Source: Lindgomyces ingoldianus
Taxonomy: Eukaryota; Ascomycota; Dothideomycetes; Pleosporales; Lindgomycetaceae
Direction of reading: 5' to 3'
NCBI RefSeq assembly: GCF_010093535.1
Contig: NW_022985177.1
Location: 910,857 to 974,856, forward strand
DNA: 64,000 nt
Position 1 is the stretch's first letter. The number at the start of each line of letters is the position of its first letter. Made by a program: the position numbers and the translations under genes. The notes beneath the pieces are model-generated. The model was not told the DNA's origin, made no database searches, and worked only from the letters and a program-made list of their open reading frames with translations. Positions 12,701-24,448 of this stretch are shown piece by piece.

Positions 12701-13149
12701 TACGACATCGGCGGGTGCTGCAGGTCGTTCCAGAGTGTCGTCAGCAAATTGTGCGTGAGTTTGTCACGAAACTGGGAGCCATCTGGTAGTTTGGCAGCTG
12801 CTCTGATTATGCCTTCCATCAGATATGTTTTATCATCAGTTGGCTCTCCGGTCAACTTCGCATATGAAAGCTTCAGTAATGTGTCGGCGTCTTCGATTCT
12901 CAGGTGGGTCAGATCCGTAATATCTCCCAGAACCCTCTTGAGAATAGCATTTTCCTTCTCTGGATCAAGGTCTGACCCATCCCCGGTTTGATTAGGTACT
13001 GGTCGGACTGCAGCACCAACAACACTAGCGGCTTGCTTGAAGGGTGCACCTAGGGCATTCCGAAGCTTGTCAAGCTCAGAGATCCCTTCCGGCCTCGGAG
13101 GAGTGATACCGGTGCGGGTCTCGACTTTGTCTTTCCATTCGTCGGCCAT
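9761..13149 (-). CDS. ppo: Psi-factor producing oxygenase / linoleate diol synthase
   Basis: Bifunctional fatty-acid dioxygenase and hydroperoxide isomerase making oxylipins that control sporulation in ascomycetes. A 3298-bp first exon and a short last exon (9783-9761, intron 9784-9851 with GTAAGT, CTGAC and TTGTAG) give 1106 residues ending ALKVNWD, the usual Ppo tail. The N-terminal half is an animal-type haem peroxidase: IIIHDLFRTD supplies the distal His, and VYRWH (Tyr406, His409) the catalytic Tyr and proximal haem ligand. The C-terminal half is P450-like: GPHQCLG holds the haem-thiolate Cys (about 1035), and PNQGQ (Asn917, Gln920) matches the Asn/Gln motif needed for hydroperoxide isomerisation. 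Both halves therefore look active, which favours a diol synthase (PpoA type) over a 10-dioxygenase lacking the P450 Cys. The position of oxygenation cannot be read from sequence. Confidence 0.93.
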
Positions 13150-14644
13150 GATGGGTGAATGATACTGATGACGGGATCAGTCAGTGGGAGAAACATCAGA
13201 CAAGAAATGAAATTGGACTTTGTGGGGAGATGTTCCGAGAGAACCGAAAAGGAGGGTACCCCGCTAGATCTTCGTAGACAAGAGAGTGGCACTTGGAGAT
13301 GGAATGTCGGGACGAGATAACTTTGGAACGAGAAAATGTTGAGCGGTAGGACTAGAAAGGCCTCAATGTGCCATCCCAACTCTAATGGGTCGAATGGAAG
13401 ACACCTCAAGAGTAACAAGAACAATATCGTGAATTCTGAACCTGTCGAGGTACTCACATTGATATTTGGACGGTAGAGTAAAAATAGTAACAGAAACGAC
13501 CTAAACCTTGAGCTCTCCGTAAGATTCCAACAAGGGTTCGGAACAACTCTCTGTCTTGGACCCAGGGAGTCGCGACAGGGCTATCAAGTGGGGGCCGTAA
13601 GGCTGAAATGTGAATGTGATACCAGCAGAGATTTTGGCGCGGGATATCCAAATACGATGTTTCGTTCACGTACGTCGAACCAAGAGACGACAAACGATCA
13701 GATTTACCATTGCTCACACCAGGAACCAACGTCCGTCTTATATCTCTGAAGTCCGGTCCCGCAAAGAAAGAAACGTGCCAGAACGAAAGCTGCGGCTGAA
13801 CCTCTTGCCTGGTCGAGAATGGATTGGTTGTAAGTCAGCACGCTCTCAGGGCTTCGCCGCCAGCCACAACCCCTCCGCCCCCAGCTCGTTCACTTCCTCG
13901 GCCCGCCCATTCGCCCCGTCAGCCAATCAGCACCCGGCAAAAGCAACCTCTCCAAGAAAAAAGGCATATGTACCAGGCAGTCAGCTGAAAAAGGATGCTT
14001 GTGAATGGTCTCATGTGCAATCAAAAAGGGACCCCACCATCCAGGATCACTCCGTTTTTAGCCGCTAGTTGAAGGACAAGTCTGCCTTTTGTGACGACAG
14101 TGTCAGCTTGGGCAACGACTAGAGACCGGCTTCAACAAGGCAATGTGATTATCTACTATCGTCTGACGTTTTCTAGCATGCAGGACCAAGAGCATCTATC
14201 ATTGTCGGTGAGGGCGGTGGCTTGTCTTCGCGCTTATGCAGGGTCGCTTTGCATCTCAATGTCTTTCCCGCCAGAAGGGGACACACATCGGCCTAGCCGA
14301 TCCGCAAGCGGTGCGGGGAAGAACATCAAAATTGAATCTGGCGGTCTCAAATCAAGGCTAAAGGATATTGGATTATGAGAATTATCGAAGCAGCGTATAT
14401 AACGTACGGCGATGCTATTGTTGCCATTGTTGTTGTGCCACTGCACACAAAAACATGGCGGAGGTAGCATTGCAACGGCGACCTAGCGGCCTCCGCTACA
14501 ACAATTTGATCTCGTGCGGCGTGCGGGCGATGATGGTGATGAGATGATGCAAGGCCCGTCTCAGCCTCGGCGCGAGCTGCAATTGTGTAGAACAGCCCTG
14601 CCACCGACGGTAACCGCTGGTTCTCTACGTTGCAGTGCCCAAAC
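13150..14644. other. Intergenic, nothing recognised
   Basis: About 1.5 kb upstream of Ppo and downstream of TSC13. A 152-codon plus-strand frame at 13610-14068 has no family resemblance, shows a scrambled composition and is probably chance. The region probably holds the Ppo promoter and 5' leader. Confidence 0.45.
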
Positions 14645-15686
14645 TTAGTAGATACCTGGGAGCATGACGAACCGCTTGCGCCTGTATTTGTCCCCGAATT
14701 CCTTGCGGTAGCGCTTTTCCTTCTTCTTCGCCCACAAGGCCATCTGGACGGCTGCCGCCACCAGAAACACGCCAGTGCTCAGACTCCAATTGACCAGCCA
14801 GACGCCAACCCAAGCCATAGTCTCAAACATGTAGTTAGGGCACGTCACGAGGCTAAAACCAAGCCCCTTTGGGATCCCTCGGTCGGTGCTGCCTGGGCGC
14901 CGCAGATTCTTCAGCGTGTAGTGGTTGGACAGGTTTCCCAACTCGCCGATCACGAAGAGCGCAATTCCGGCGTAGGTTATCAGAGGATTTGAGGCACGAG
15001 CGGTCGGTGCATTGGGGCCATAAGTCCAGTATGCCAGGTTCAAGCCCGACAATAGCCAGTAGTGCGCGCTGTTCTTGAAAATGTTCCTGGCGGGCATGGT
15101 AGCGAGGGAGAAGCGGTGTACGAAGAGGGTCTCAAACTCGCGCTTCAAAAAATGCAGCGAGACCATAAGTAGTGAAAGTTTTTGTAGCTCGGAGGGTGGA
15201 GTGGAGGTGCCGTAGATCAAAGCGCGGGCCGAGTAGACGAGAGGGTGGATGAGGAGGGGGCCAAGGTACTCGACTATGAAGACTGTCCGCCAGGCAATTT
15301 GGGGGCCTGTTGCAAAGAAATTAGATATGCAAAATATAGAGATGAAATACATAGATGATAATCCCGTTACGCACCGAGGTCCTTCACGTCTATTGCACTC
15401 CTGCTCCGAAGTCCTGTTTGGTATACTGTCACCGAACCGGTGTTGGGGATTGGCGAGCCATCGCTGCCCTTTGTAATTCTCAGCCGGTGGGTGGAAGACT
15501 TAGAGGCACTCGCAATTTTCTCGAATATCTGAGTGGTTGAGTCGTCCGGGCTGATGGTGATGGATTCGGGAAGGTTCTTGATCGGTCGGCCTGTAGAAAC
15601 ACAATGTTAGTGGCCATAGAGCTCGTTATAGGAGCATTCATCCTACCACGGGGGCGCACTACAAGCGATATGCTGGATGAAGCCAT
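14645..15686 (-). CDS. TSC13: Very-long-chain trans-2-enoyl-CoA reductase
   Basis: Endoplasmic-reticulum enzyme for the last step of very-long-chain fatty-acid elongation (reduction of trans-2-enoyl-CoA), supplying sphingolipid acyl chains. Three exons (15686-15647, 15590-15375, 15306-14645; introns 56 and 68 bp) give 305 residues, the normal length. Residues 1 to about 80 resemble a ubiquitin-like N-terminal domain (start MASSSISLVVRPRGRPIKNL). A multipass steroid 5-alpha-reductase-type domain follows. Key stretches are LKREFETLFVHRFS, GELGNLSNHYTLKNLR, LVTCPNYMFETMAWVG and the C-terminal FGDKYRRKRFVMLPGIY. First and second exon boundaries were chosen because they restore RPRGRPIKNLPES and VKDLGPQIAWRTVF, both typical of the family. 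It is presumably essential. Confidence 0.93.
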
Positions 15687-15889
15687 TGTGGGAGCACAGA
15701 GAGGTGGGGATGCGCTAGAAGGATATCTCAGGTAATTTCTGTCCTAGGACTCCCTCTTCGGGCTTAGTGCAGTCTCCACTGCACGTGCACATTGTTGACT
15801 GTGCATCTACCCGCTCATCCCCACCTCAACATTCGCTCGCCTCAACCACACTCAGTTCTTCGAGTCTTCTTTTCCCATCACTAGAGGCC

Positions 15890-16432
15890 ATGGAAAACGG
15901 CAATCCCCCTCAGCCTGGGCTTTCAGCTCGGCCCACAACCAGATTTCGGGCGCCTAACACAAGCACTCCTGCAAGCCACCACTGAGTTCGCAAATCTTGC
16001 CAATCTTCCTCAAATTGCTCAGTCCACGACAATAATACAGCAGGTGCAGCAAACTACCAACAGACGCAGCAGCAGGTGCAGCAGATGCAGCAACAGACAC
16101 TGCAACTCCGCACAGATATCTCCACAGGCCATCAAGCAAACGTGAGTGAATACTATTTTGATGTCCTATTTATCTATTAACTAGTTATTGTTACAGCGAG
16201 TACGATTCTACTACCCGCCTTCAAAACTCTTGTATTAGAAGACCCAGCACCCTCTTACCGCACTCCGCGAATTGACGACAAACATCGACGTCCAAGGGTT
16301 TCCTGCCACACCCGCTCAGCTTTCGAATATGTCAGGTCCTGCGCTAGATCAAGTGTTAACCGCACTAAACCTGCTTACCAATGGCACGACTGCGGATAAG
16401 AAACAATGACTAAGGTTCTATGTTGGATTAAA
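15890..16432 (+). pseudogene. Decayed fungal hypothetical gene
   Basis: Coding signal is clear but jumps frame at least three times. From ATG 15890 the frame runs to about 15960, shifts into LQATTEFANLANLPQIAQ, and shifts again at about 16045 into QQTQQQVQQMQQQTLQLRTD. A plausible intron follows (GTGAGT at about 16141 to TTACAG at about 16197). The last part reads LTTNIDVQGFPATPAQLSNM then LDQVLTALNLLTNGTTADKK, interrupted by a TGA before LRFYVGLKD. The layout (Gln-rich helix, then a Phe-Pro-x-Thr-Pro segment, then a short helical tail) is common in fungal proteins of unknown function. The TGA is what a C-to-T change in CGA would give; the frameshifts show it is dead. Confidence 0.6.
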
Positions 16433-17042
16433 GGATATACGTTAGCAATGCGAGAGGCGTTATCATACCAGAATGGATGGTCGGAACAATAAATGGTTAG
16501 TTGTAGCTTGGAAAGGTTCTTTAGCTTCACTTGCTAAGCTTCTCCAACTGTACTTGCTCTCCTTAAAATTCGGTTAATGTAATACAGTGGCAAAGCCATA
16601 AACTTCTTGTACTATATTATATATAGCTGGAGTTGCTGACACCAGAGTGACTGCTCGCGCGGCACTTGCTAAAAAATGGCTAGAGATTACAAAAGCTGAT
16701 GGATGTAGGTTGCTCCAAAAACGACGGTAGAAACTCTCCAAAAAGGGAGTCAAAAGTCCCCGGACATAGAGTTACTGTGGTAGTGTGGGTAGACATCGCT
16801 GGACCCGGTTAGTCTTGGCATATAAATCCGCTAGTCCGGAAAGGGGTAGCCTCTACAAATTTTCCACTATGCCCTGTTTAGCACCCTCTGCAGAGGAAAC
16901 AAGAGGCCACGAAAAGTGGTTCGCGATGTATGGAGTAGAAATTGGAGAATATAGTGCGCCGCGGCCAGTGTTCATGTATTCTTTTGTGCCTAAGACCGTA
17001 AGATATCCATCCAGTTGCTTAATTGGCAACTACCTGCCAACT
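16433..17042. other. Intergenic, nothing recognised
   Basis: Between the pseudogene and the ATE1 stop codon. A plus-strand open frame at 16785-17195 runs antisense into the last ATE1 exon and shows no family signal. Confidence 0.5.
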
Positions 17043-19105
17043 TTAGCCAAAGTCCACCACCACCTGTTTAACGACCTCAGGCCCAATGGCAGCAACAAGC
17101 TCTCCAATGACACCCTTGAGCGACCTGGGATCTCGAATATAACTCTTTTCCCAATTCATGAGATCCTTTCAGCGGTTAGCTATCATGCCTATTAGGGAGT
17201 ATATCCTCAAGAACTCACCCCTGCTTCCACTGTGATAGACCTTTTCCTAATTTGGATCGCTGTATGATCGAGCTGCACTTGATGCTCGATTTGCTCCACC
17301 GTCATAAGACCGGGAACTTTTAATTCGAAGAGAGACATCCCTTGCATCACAGCCTTTCCAGCGTCTTCCGCGTTGAGCAGGGGGTATTCGGGTGCGACTT
17401 CCGGGGTATCGCCGGCATCGCCGGCATCGCCCTTCGATTCGTTCTCAATATCCTGGGCAGCTATGGCGGTATCCTCTCTTCGCCGACGTTCTCTTGACAA
17501 CGACACGTAGGCCTTGGCGTCGAGTAACCTTCGGAGTTCTCCGTCTAAAGGATTCCACTCGTAGGTTTCTGGATCCAGTATATATGAGGGTCTATACTCT
17601 CCCTTGTATCGCATCTTCACGCAGGAGTGGATGTAGTAGCCCATATAATAGAACTGGTAACCCCCTTCCGACGCCAACGCTATTTCTCTCATGGCGCTCA
17701 ACTTGCCGAAGCTCCACTTCTCAAAATCAGAATGATAAATCGAGTAGACACTGCTAACACAGTGGGGCAAAAGATCTAGCACGCTCATGGCAATGAGCCG
17801 GCCATCAAGCCGGTAACATTGATGATAAGATCCTAGCTGCTGTGTATGTCCGTCTACTTCTCGGATGGTACGTTGCAGCGGGGAGCCACAGAGGAAGCGT
17901 TTGAAGCCATCCTTTGACACATCAGAAGGCCCATCATGGTGAACATGTTGTTGGTAATTACTGAAGAGTTCGAACTTTTCATCTGTGAACTCGTCTGGCT
18001 CCAGAATCACTTCAAATCGATGTGCCGGCTCTGGTGGGCGTTTTAATTTCTCAAATTCGCCCTCGTGAATGGTACTAACAAGGTCGAATCCATTCCGCTG
18101 TCGAGCCTTTTCTCTGAGATTCGGTTAGTAAGGGAAGTATGGGAAAGCCTGACTTGGCTCACTGCTTAGTTTTGGGATATAGTTTTGCTGCCTCCTTGAT
18201 GTAGTCTTCACCAAGGATGTGTTTATTCCACCGATTCACCGCGTGTCTGTGTTCTTTGGCGGGGTTGAAGGAAGCGGCGGGGAGCCTGTCGTATGTTAGG
18301 CTATTGTGGCTCTGTATCCAGTGCCAATACGTGCCGAATGGTGTAATGAGGGCAGCAGTGCCGAAGTACATCTGGCTTGTAGAGAATCGTACCGGATCTA
18401 GCAGGGCGGAGATTTAGTCCTGTATCTATCGACTACCGCAATCTTGCTCGATTTTTAAATGGGAAGACCGTCGAGATAGCTTACCTCCGCCACCCACGGT
18501 CAACCAGATCCTGGTAAGCTTGGGTACTTAGGCTCTTCGACGTGATGTAGTAAGAGCATCCTGATTATGTAACATTGTCAGTACCTAGGTAATGCAATTG
18601 GTGTCATCCCGAGATCTCCCGTCTGATCGTTGTGGAGTAGCAGGGGAGGCCGAAAACAACAGTGACGTGGTATTGTTGACACGATAGAGCAGTGAGCCCC
18701 ATCGCGCCTATGTCGCACGATACCGTCATGGCTGCTGGCACAGAATGATATTCAGGGCTACGATCAAACCTTGGCGAGCTTCGGCTAGCTGCTTCGGAAC
18801 AGGTTTAATCATGCACATAGCGGGGAGTTGAAGAGTGCACGTGAGCGTGAGCAACCTTAATGGAACATCAAATGAACAAGGAAGCGTCGACATGGCCATC
18901 CATGCTGATTCAGAATGTCCATGGCTTCGCTATCATTCTCTTGGCCGGCCTCGCGAAGACAGGTCATGCACGCGTGACGGTCTTGCGAAGGGGGAAGGAG
19001 AGGAAATGGCTACATACGAGAATTTGGAGTGCGACGGCCAGTAGAGGCATCTTTGCAGTATCCGCAACTCTCCGCCGAGTAGCCTAGAGGAGTGAGGGAG
19101 GACAT
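17043..19105 (-). CDS. ATE1: Arginyl-tRNA--protein transferase
   Basis: Transfers Arg from Arg-tRNA to N-terminal acidic residues, marking proteins for the Arg/N-degron pathway. Six exons are supported: 19105-19018, 18560-18485, 18397-18335, 18285-18163, 18113-17219 and 17165-17043. They total 455 residues in one frame. The N-terminal domain starts MSSLTPLGYSAESCGYC (paired Cys of the metal/haem-binding CGYC motif), then GWRRSGTILYKPD and HCCPHYTIR with the second Cys pair. The catalytic domain has AVNRWNKHILGEDYIKEA and FYYMGYYIHSCVKMRYKGEY. The C-terminus is VIGELVAAIGPEVVKQVVVD. Intron 18286-18334 fits only as GC-AG (ATTCG/GCACGT, branch CCTAAC, CGACAG). The first intron (18561-19017, 457 bp) is unusually long for this window. 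Confidence 0.92.
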
Positions 19106-20446
19106 CAGCACCTTGTCAAATATCCAGGAATCGGGAGAGGGTTGTCCGTCGTCTTTTTTAAACGGTGAAGCGCGTTCGGTATCCAGCCAGACAGGCACGA
19201 GCCCCAGGCGAGGCAGATGGTTGGAGCAAGACGTACCTAAAGGCGTTACAAGGGACTGCATGATGGCAGCATAAGCGTGGGAGCCAGCCGCTGCGGTGGG
19301 GGGGGGGAATTAGTCTTAGGCGGGAGCGGCGTGAGTGCGACGGAAGGGTTGAATCCAGAGGCGTTGGGGAGCAGCTGCTTGGAAGGGAACAGGGTCGAGG
19401 CCTACGCTGGAGCTCCGGTGTTTGAACTTCGAAGTGAGACTGGAGCGAGAATTCTAGCGGGAGACAGCGGCGCCGTTACCCTGACAGGCAAAGATGACAA
19501 GAATAAATGGGTGGGCAGTGATGACGGGCGAGGCAGAGATGCAGAGTGCTGCGGCGGAGAAATCTGGCCGGCGGGTTCAGGTACTGCACTGACATGCAGA
19601 CGACAACCCAGCAGGCAGCGCAGCTCTCCAGATATCTGATCTGCGGCTTCACGAGGGCGAATTCGCGCCTGTCACTGGAGCATTCAGGAGCCCCATGGCC
19701 CATGGATTGATAGAGCACCACGTCATGGCGAGATTGAGAGGCAGAGGAGGGCTGCCTAGGTGCTTTGTGCCCCGCAAGCCGGCATCCTTCACCCCTCGGA
19801 CGACACCGAAAGACGCGCGCTGGCTGGCCACAACACTCGCGGGCGAGCCCTTCGCGTGCAACTCTCGCTGCTGCTGCTGCTGCTGCCTCGCCGCTCGCCG
19901 CGGAGCATATGTGCCATTGTCGTCGCGCATATTCTCGTCGCGACATGCCCCCCGGCCGCACGCCCGTGTGTCGTCCTCTGATCTGAGGCTTGGCGCCTAT
20001 AGGCTCCGGAGATGGTGAGTAGTTACGCTGGGCGTGGTGACCCAGCCGCGACCTCTTAGTCTCCCACATTTTTTACAGACCCTGATTCGAACCACCTAAA
20101 ACACATACACGATCCACGATGCCTCCCTCCTTCCCTCTGCGCAGGCCCTTTCAATATCCTCAGCCCCGTCCCCCGCGGGACTGAGCCGTCAGCCTCCTCG
20201 CAGCTTCCCTCTCGCTCCCCCAAGCTCTGCTCTCTTGATCAGCCCCAGACTCACGCTACCTGCCCGTTGCTCGGCTTCATTTCGTGTCCTGAAGCCACCC
20301 TCCCCGTCGCCGGCATAGATAGTCTCTCCCTCAGCTGCCACCTTCACAGTCTGCACGCTGTTTCGTTGAGCAAGTCGCACCTTCCTCTGCCACCCTCTGC
20401 GCCTGCTCGCCCTTCGTTGAGGTACCCCCCATCGCCCCTGCCCTCC
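19106..20446. other. Divergent intergenic region between ATE1 and the Nudix gene
   Basis: About 1.3 kb, locally G+C-rich, with many overlapping chance frames (up to 197 codons on the minus strand at 19476-20069) but no family signal. It must hold both promoters. It contains a G run at about 19299-19307 and CTG repeats at about 19868-19884. Confidence 0.5.
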
Positions 20447-21008
20447 ATGGCTGCCACCCAGCAGCTGCCCATGCAGTCGCGCACCGGCCGGAGCAACCAG
20501 CGTGAGTCTGAGCGTGACCGCTTCACAAATTGACGCCGATTCCGTTGACAATTGGCTGACATTCTTTGTCCTGTGCATAGGCTACGGCTCCCAAGGAGAG
20601 CGACTTGTCGCTGGAATTGTCCCCCTCTCAGCCGACAAATACTACGTGCTCCTCATCCAGTCGGCTCGCCGCGGCGGCTGGGTGCTCCCCAAGGGCGGCT
20701 GGGAGACCGACGAAGCAACCGCCCAAGATGCCGCCAAGCGAGAGGCCTGGGAAGAAGCCGGCATCATCTGCAAAATCTCCTACGACCTCGGCCTCATCCC
20801 CGAGAGTAGGCGGCCGGAGCAGCTCACGGCGCAGGCCCCGAAAGCCGCCTACCACTTCTTTGAGGCCATCGTCGAGAAGCAAGAAGCGCAGTGGCCCGAG
20901 ATGAACAAGCGCTCGAGACAGTGGATGACATACACGCAAGCCAGAACGGCGTTAGCGGATCGACCGGAGTTGCTTGCCGCTCTGGATCGATGTACCATGC
21001 ATCGTTAG
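20447..21008 (+). CDS. Nudix hydrolase, diphosphoinositol polyphosphate phosphohydrolase type
   Basis: Two exons (20447-20501 and 20581-21008, intron with GTGAGT and GCATAG) give 160 residues. The Nudix box is clear at about residues 59-82: KGGWETDEATAQDAAKREAW followed by EEAG, with an eight-residue spacer before RE, as in yeast Ddp1-type enzymes rather than the canonical seven. The preceding ARRGGWVLPKGGW motif is also typical of this subgroup. Such enzymes remove beta-phosphates from inositol pyrophosphates and can cleave diadenosine polyphosphates or polyphosphate. The catalytic REAWEEAG residues are intact. The C-terminus (RPELLAALDRC) is a short helix. No signal peptide; cytosolic or nuclear role expected. 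Confidence 0.9.
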
Positions 21009-24000
21009 ACCGGAAGTTGAGAAGTTTTCATGCTGCGTCCGGGGGAGAACTGCCTTCAACACGAGACCACCTTATCCTACAACATACCCCAATCTCGGCG
21101 GACGCTTTTCCTTCACAGCAATGCATCACAGCAGGGTCGCAAAAAAGTCCGGTGGTTCATAGACTTCAATTTTTTTCGTTTCTTTTTCTCCAATCTGGCG
21201 TCGGTGGCTTGTCTTCGACTAGAGGGATGCATATGCGGCTCTCGAAGTATGAGGGAGCGGTGAGCCAGGAGCACTCTCCAAGGCTCACTCAAATGCAACC
21301 TGTCCACTGCCAAGAATTTGATCAATTCTTTCGGACTCTGCGTATGAGCTCACTTGAACTGTTCCTAGGGTTGAGGGAGCTCGGTTCCGAGCTCGCTATT
21401 CCACCCGGGAGCCGAAGATTGTCCCGAGTAATCGCAGAAGAAAATTCTCCCGACTGCAGGTCACATGACAGCGCGATGAATAACTATCGGCCGCTGATCA
21501 CGTCACAGAATTGTAGTAAATGCCTAAGGTAGCGGTTCTTCTTGAGTTAAAATAAATATACCCAATGCGGTCATCCGGGCGAGCGAATCATAAGCCGGAG
21601 CATTTCAATTACCCCCGGTCATTTTCTTCTTAACAGCACACGGTGCATTTATTTAGGCACTCTTAATCCTGCTGTCTACTTAAATAATCGCTTCAACGCT
21701 TCATAGCCAATAGCAAATTTATACTCTTCCTTGCTATTATTGTTTGTATATTGTTACTCTCCTCTTGGATCCTGCAATCGATCCCCCCCCGTATCGTTTC
21801 TCTCCTCTGTGGCTAAATTACGACACTGTAGTCGCTTTCTTGTCTCTTCTCAGTCTTTGCGTACACTCTCTTCAAAGTCTTAAGCACAATCGTCTCAATC
21901 GATCTACTGACCTGCATGTCATATATGACTTCTCTAATGTCCACCCCCACGCAGACTGTACAACAGTCGCCCCCAAGTAATCTGATCGCACAACTCACCA
22001 TGTGCAAACTCACATATCGGCAAGCAAGACTAAGGTTTCGTTATGGACAGCTGTCGTTGTTCTTGGGAAATCTTCCTAGTCTTCTGAATGAAGACGATTC
22101 AACACCAGGATAGACCCTTCTGCGAGAGTCTGGTTCTGACCAGACTCATCACCACTGACTCCGCGATTGTCCTCGTTGCTCGTTAAATTATGGTTCTCGA
22201 GTAGTAGGGTACAGATAAGTAGAATACAAGACCAAGGTATATTCTATATAATCTTCCATTTCGGGGATTACCCGTATGCCTCATCTTTGCGGTCCAAGGC
22301 AAGAGGGATAGAGAAAAGGCCCACTATACTGTCGAGCCAAGGGATATGGAACGCGACTCTCATCTTAAATACCGCGCGTATTCTAGGTTTGAAGGAAACT
22401 CGAAAGTCTAGTCGAAGATGGCTTTGGAGTTTGCTAGAGGCTAAAGGCTAAGTGTGCAACGCCAGTCAGCTCTCATATTATAAACTTCTGCTAGGAAAAT
22501 TTAAATCCAGGTTCCACCTTTTCTCGTATCAGATATAATGGTTCACCTGCTACGGCTAGCTTAGATCTCATGAGTGTTGTTTTTAGCGTGAGGCTAAATA
22601 CTATTAAAGGTGCGTGCATATTAGAAATATAGATACTTGCAGTAGCATAAAATTCTTCAAAGACTCGATTTTCTTGGTGTGCCTTTCGGGGTTCGGCCAG
22701 TTATCCAAAGCTCTCAACAGATCCTGCGGTATTTTGGGGTATACCCACCACTGCCCCCTCGAGGATGTCAGGATTCTAGACTAGTGGCGGTAAAACGGTA
22801 GCCTCTGATTCGGTCTTGTTACGTCTGTGTCGCAAGGCTGTCCAATCAGATACCTACCGCAATCCCTGACTGAATCACTTCCTTTCGAGGGCGGCGCCTT
22901 TTCGCTCTCCAGCACCTCCTATGGGGTCTCCCCTTAGAGCTGCGGATACTTTCAGTACGAAGTATCCTACCTCTCAATTTAGCGAGGATTGCGTGTCGCA
23001 CAGGTGTTGGAGTTGGTGTCACGTTCCGATCTCCGAAAACACCCTCCCCAGTACCGTAACAGTACGAAGTCGACGAAATCCGACTTCAGGCGAACCACAC
23101 AAGCTCATTCTCATCTCCCCATTGTCTTAACTACATGTGAAATTGTCCACATACTCGATTGTTTCGTGTTTTCTTCTCCGACCTGGCGAGGTATTTTGTT
23201 TATTAGAGCTCACCGCAAATGTTCCACCATTGTGCGCATTCACTTCCAAGCCCCATTTATCGAATAACCGATGAATAGGGCAAACTTCCAGCCAAGAAAA
23301 ATCCAGGAGGAAATCATTTCTGTTCAACCTGGCTGGTCAAAAAAAGCCGTCTCCGCACCTCTCGGTATTTGCACCACGGTGCTTGGTGGATAGCAAGAGG
23401 AATCAGAGGTGAGTTGCCTTCATAAGTCTCAAATTCGTTCCCCATGGGTCTAGGATATCTTGCTCACATATTACAATGAGATGCGTAGACGTTGAGTCAG
23501 CAACTTCCTCATTGCAACTCTATCAAATCCCGTGCCGGGGGTGGAATACCCGAAAACGGAAGGTACGAGATGTTCACGAAACCCGCAAGCAACAGCAGCG
23601 ACAGTATAATGCGCTTCTTGAGGCGCGAAGAGGTAAATTTTAGGATGCTTATTGGTATTCCAAGAGGAGAGGAGCAACGGGGAGGACGAACGAAGACTAC
23701 CCTTTTCCATCACAGCGCACGTCTGATCGGATCGTCATTTTTCGCCAGAATCCACACTTATTAAGCATGATACCTCCGCCCAATGCGCTCTTTTCCTTCC
23801 TATTTGCACTTTTCTTCGCCTGAGTTATCCTCTTCTAATCCCCCTAATTCAACGCATTTACCAAGCTCGGCACATCCATCAAACTCTCGATATTGGAGAT
23901 TTTCCAAATCAAGCTCAATTCTCGATAAATACGACCGTATCCATGGTCCCGAGCTCCACCCCTCGATTCGGTACTCCTCGACCCAAGATGGGAAAGGTAC

Positions 24001-24448
24001 GTCATTGATACGAGGTGTTTTCAGCTCTGGAAGGCTCAAGCTTCACCAAGCTTATCTTTGGCCGCCACAAGGCAAAGCTTATGCGCGCACTCTATTTGCG
24101 GGGCGCAGTAGCTTCATCAATTCGCGCCCCCCATAGGCGTTTCTTTCGTTTCACGGCCCCGAAAAGGCTAAAGGTTCTCAGGAATCGTCAGCGTTCTCGT
24201 GTTGGAAGAAGTGGTGCCATTCAGATGAGACCAGAGAAGAGTAATGCAGAGCGGGCGATTGTTTCACGGGTTTGTTTTGGGATGGATGGCAGCCGACGGA
24301 TCCGTACATATGTTTCCTTTTCAGGCTTTCCACTTTTACCCCTCTAACCCCCTCCTCTTGCTGGATCTCTGTTCCCTCCAGACCTCACTTGATCGCGTGC
24401 TCTCAATAAACCAATATTTTGCGCTGTTGGCAAGTGGACTCGGCGAAA
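21009..24448. other. Long intergenic region without a supported gene
   Basis: About 3.4 kb. Open frames are short (under about 215 codons), overlap on both strands and show no known motif. Composition is near that of the coding flanks, so this is not one of the RIP-mutated tracts. It could contain a non-coding transcript or a fast-evolving gene with many introns, but I find no evidence for either. The last few hundred bases are the likely promoter and leader of the next gene. Confidence 0.4.

Noticed and set aside
13610..14068. 152-codon plus-strand frame
   Set aside because: Scrambled composition, no family signal, lies in the Ppo upstream region.
16785..17195. 136-codon plus-strand frame
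   Set aside because: It overlaps the last ATE1 exon in antisense, and that exon (VIGELVAAIGPEVVKQVV) is strongly supported.
19476..20069. 197-codon minus-strand frame upstream of ATE1
   Set aside because: Located in a G+C-rich divergent promoter with several equally long frames; no motif or splice support.
20891..21532. 213-codon plus-strand frame after the Nudix gene
   Set aside because: It starts inside the Nudix exon in another frame and runs into the 3' flank without recognisable domains.
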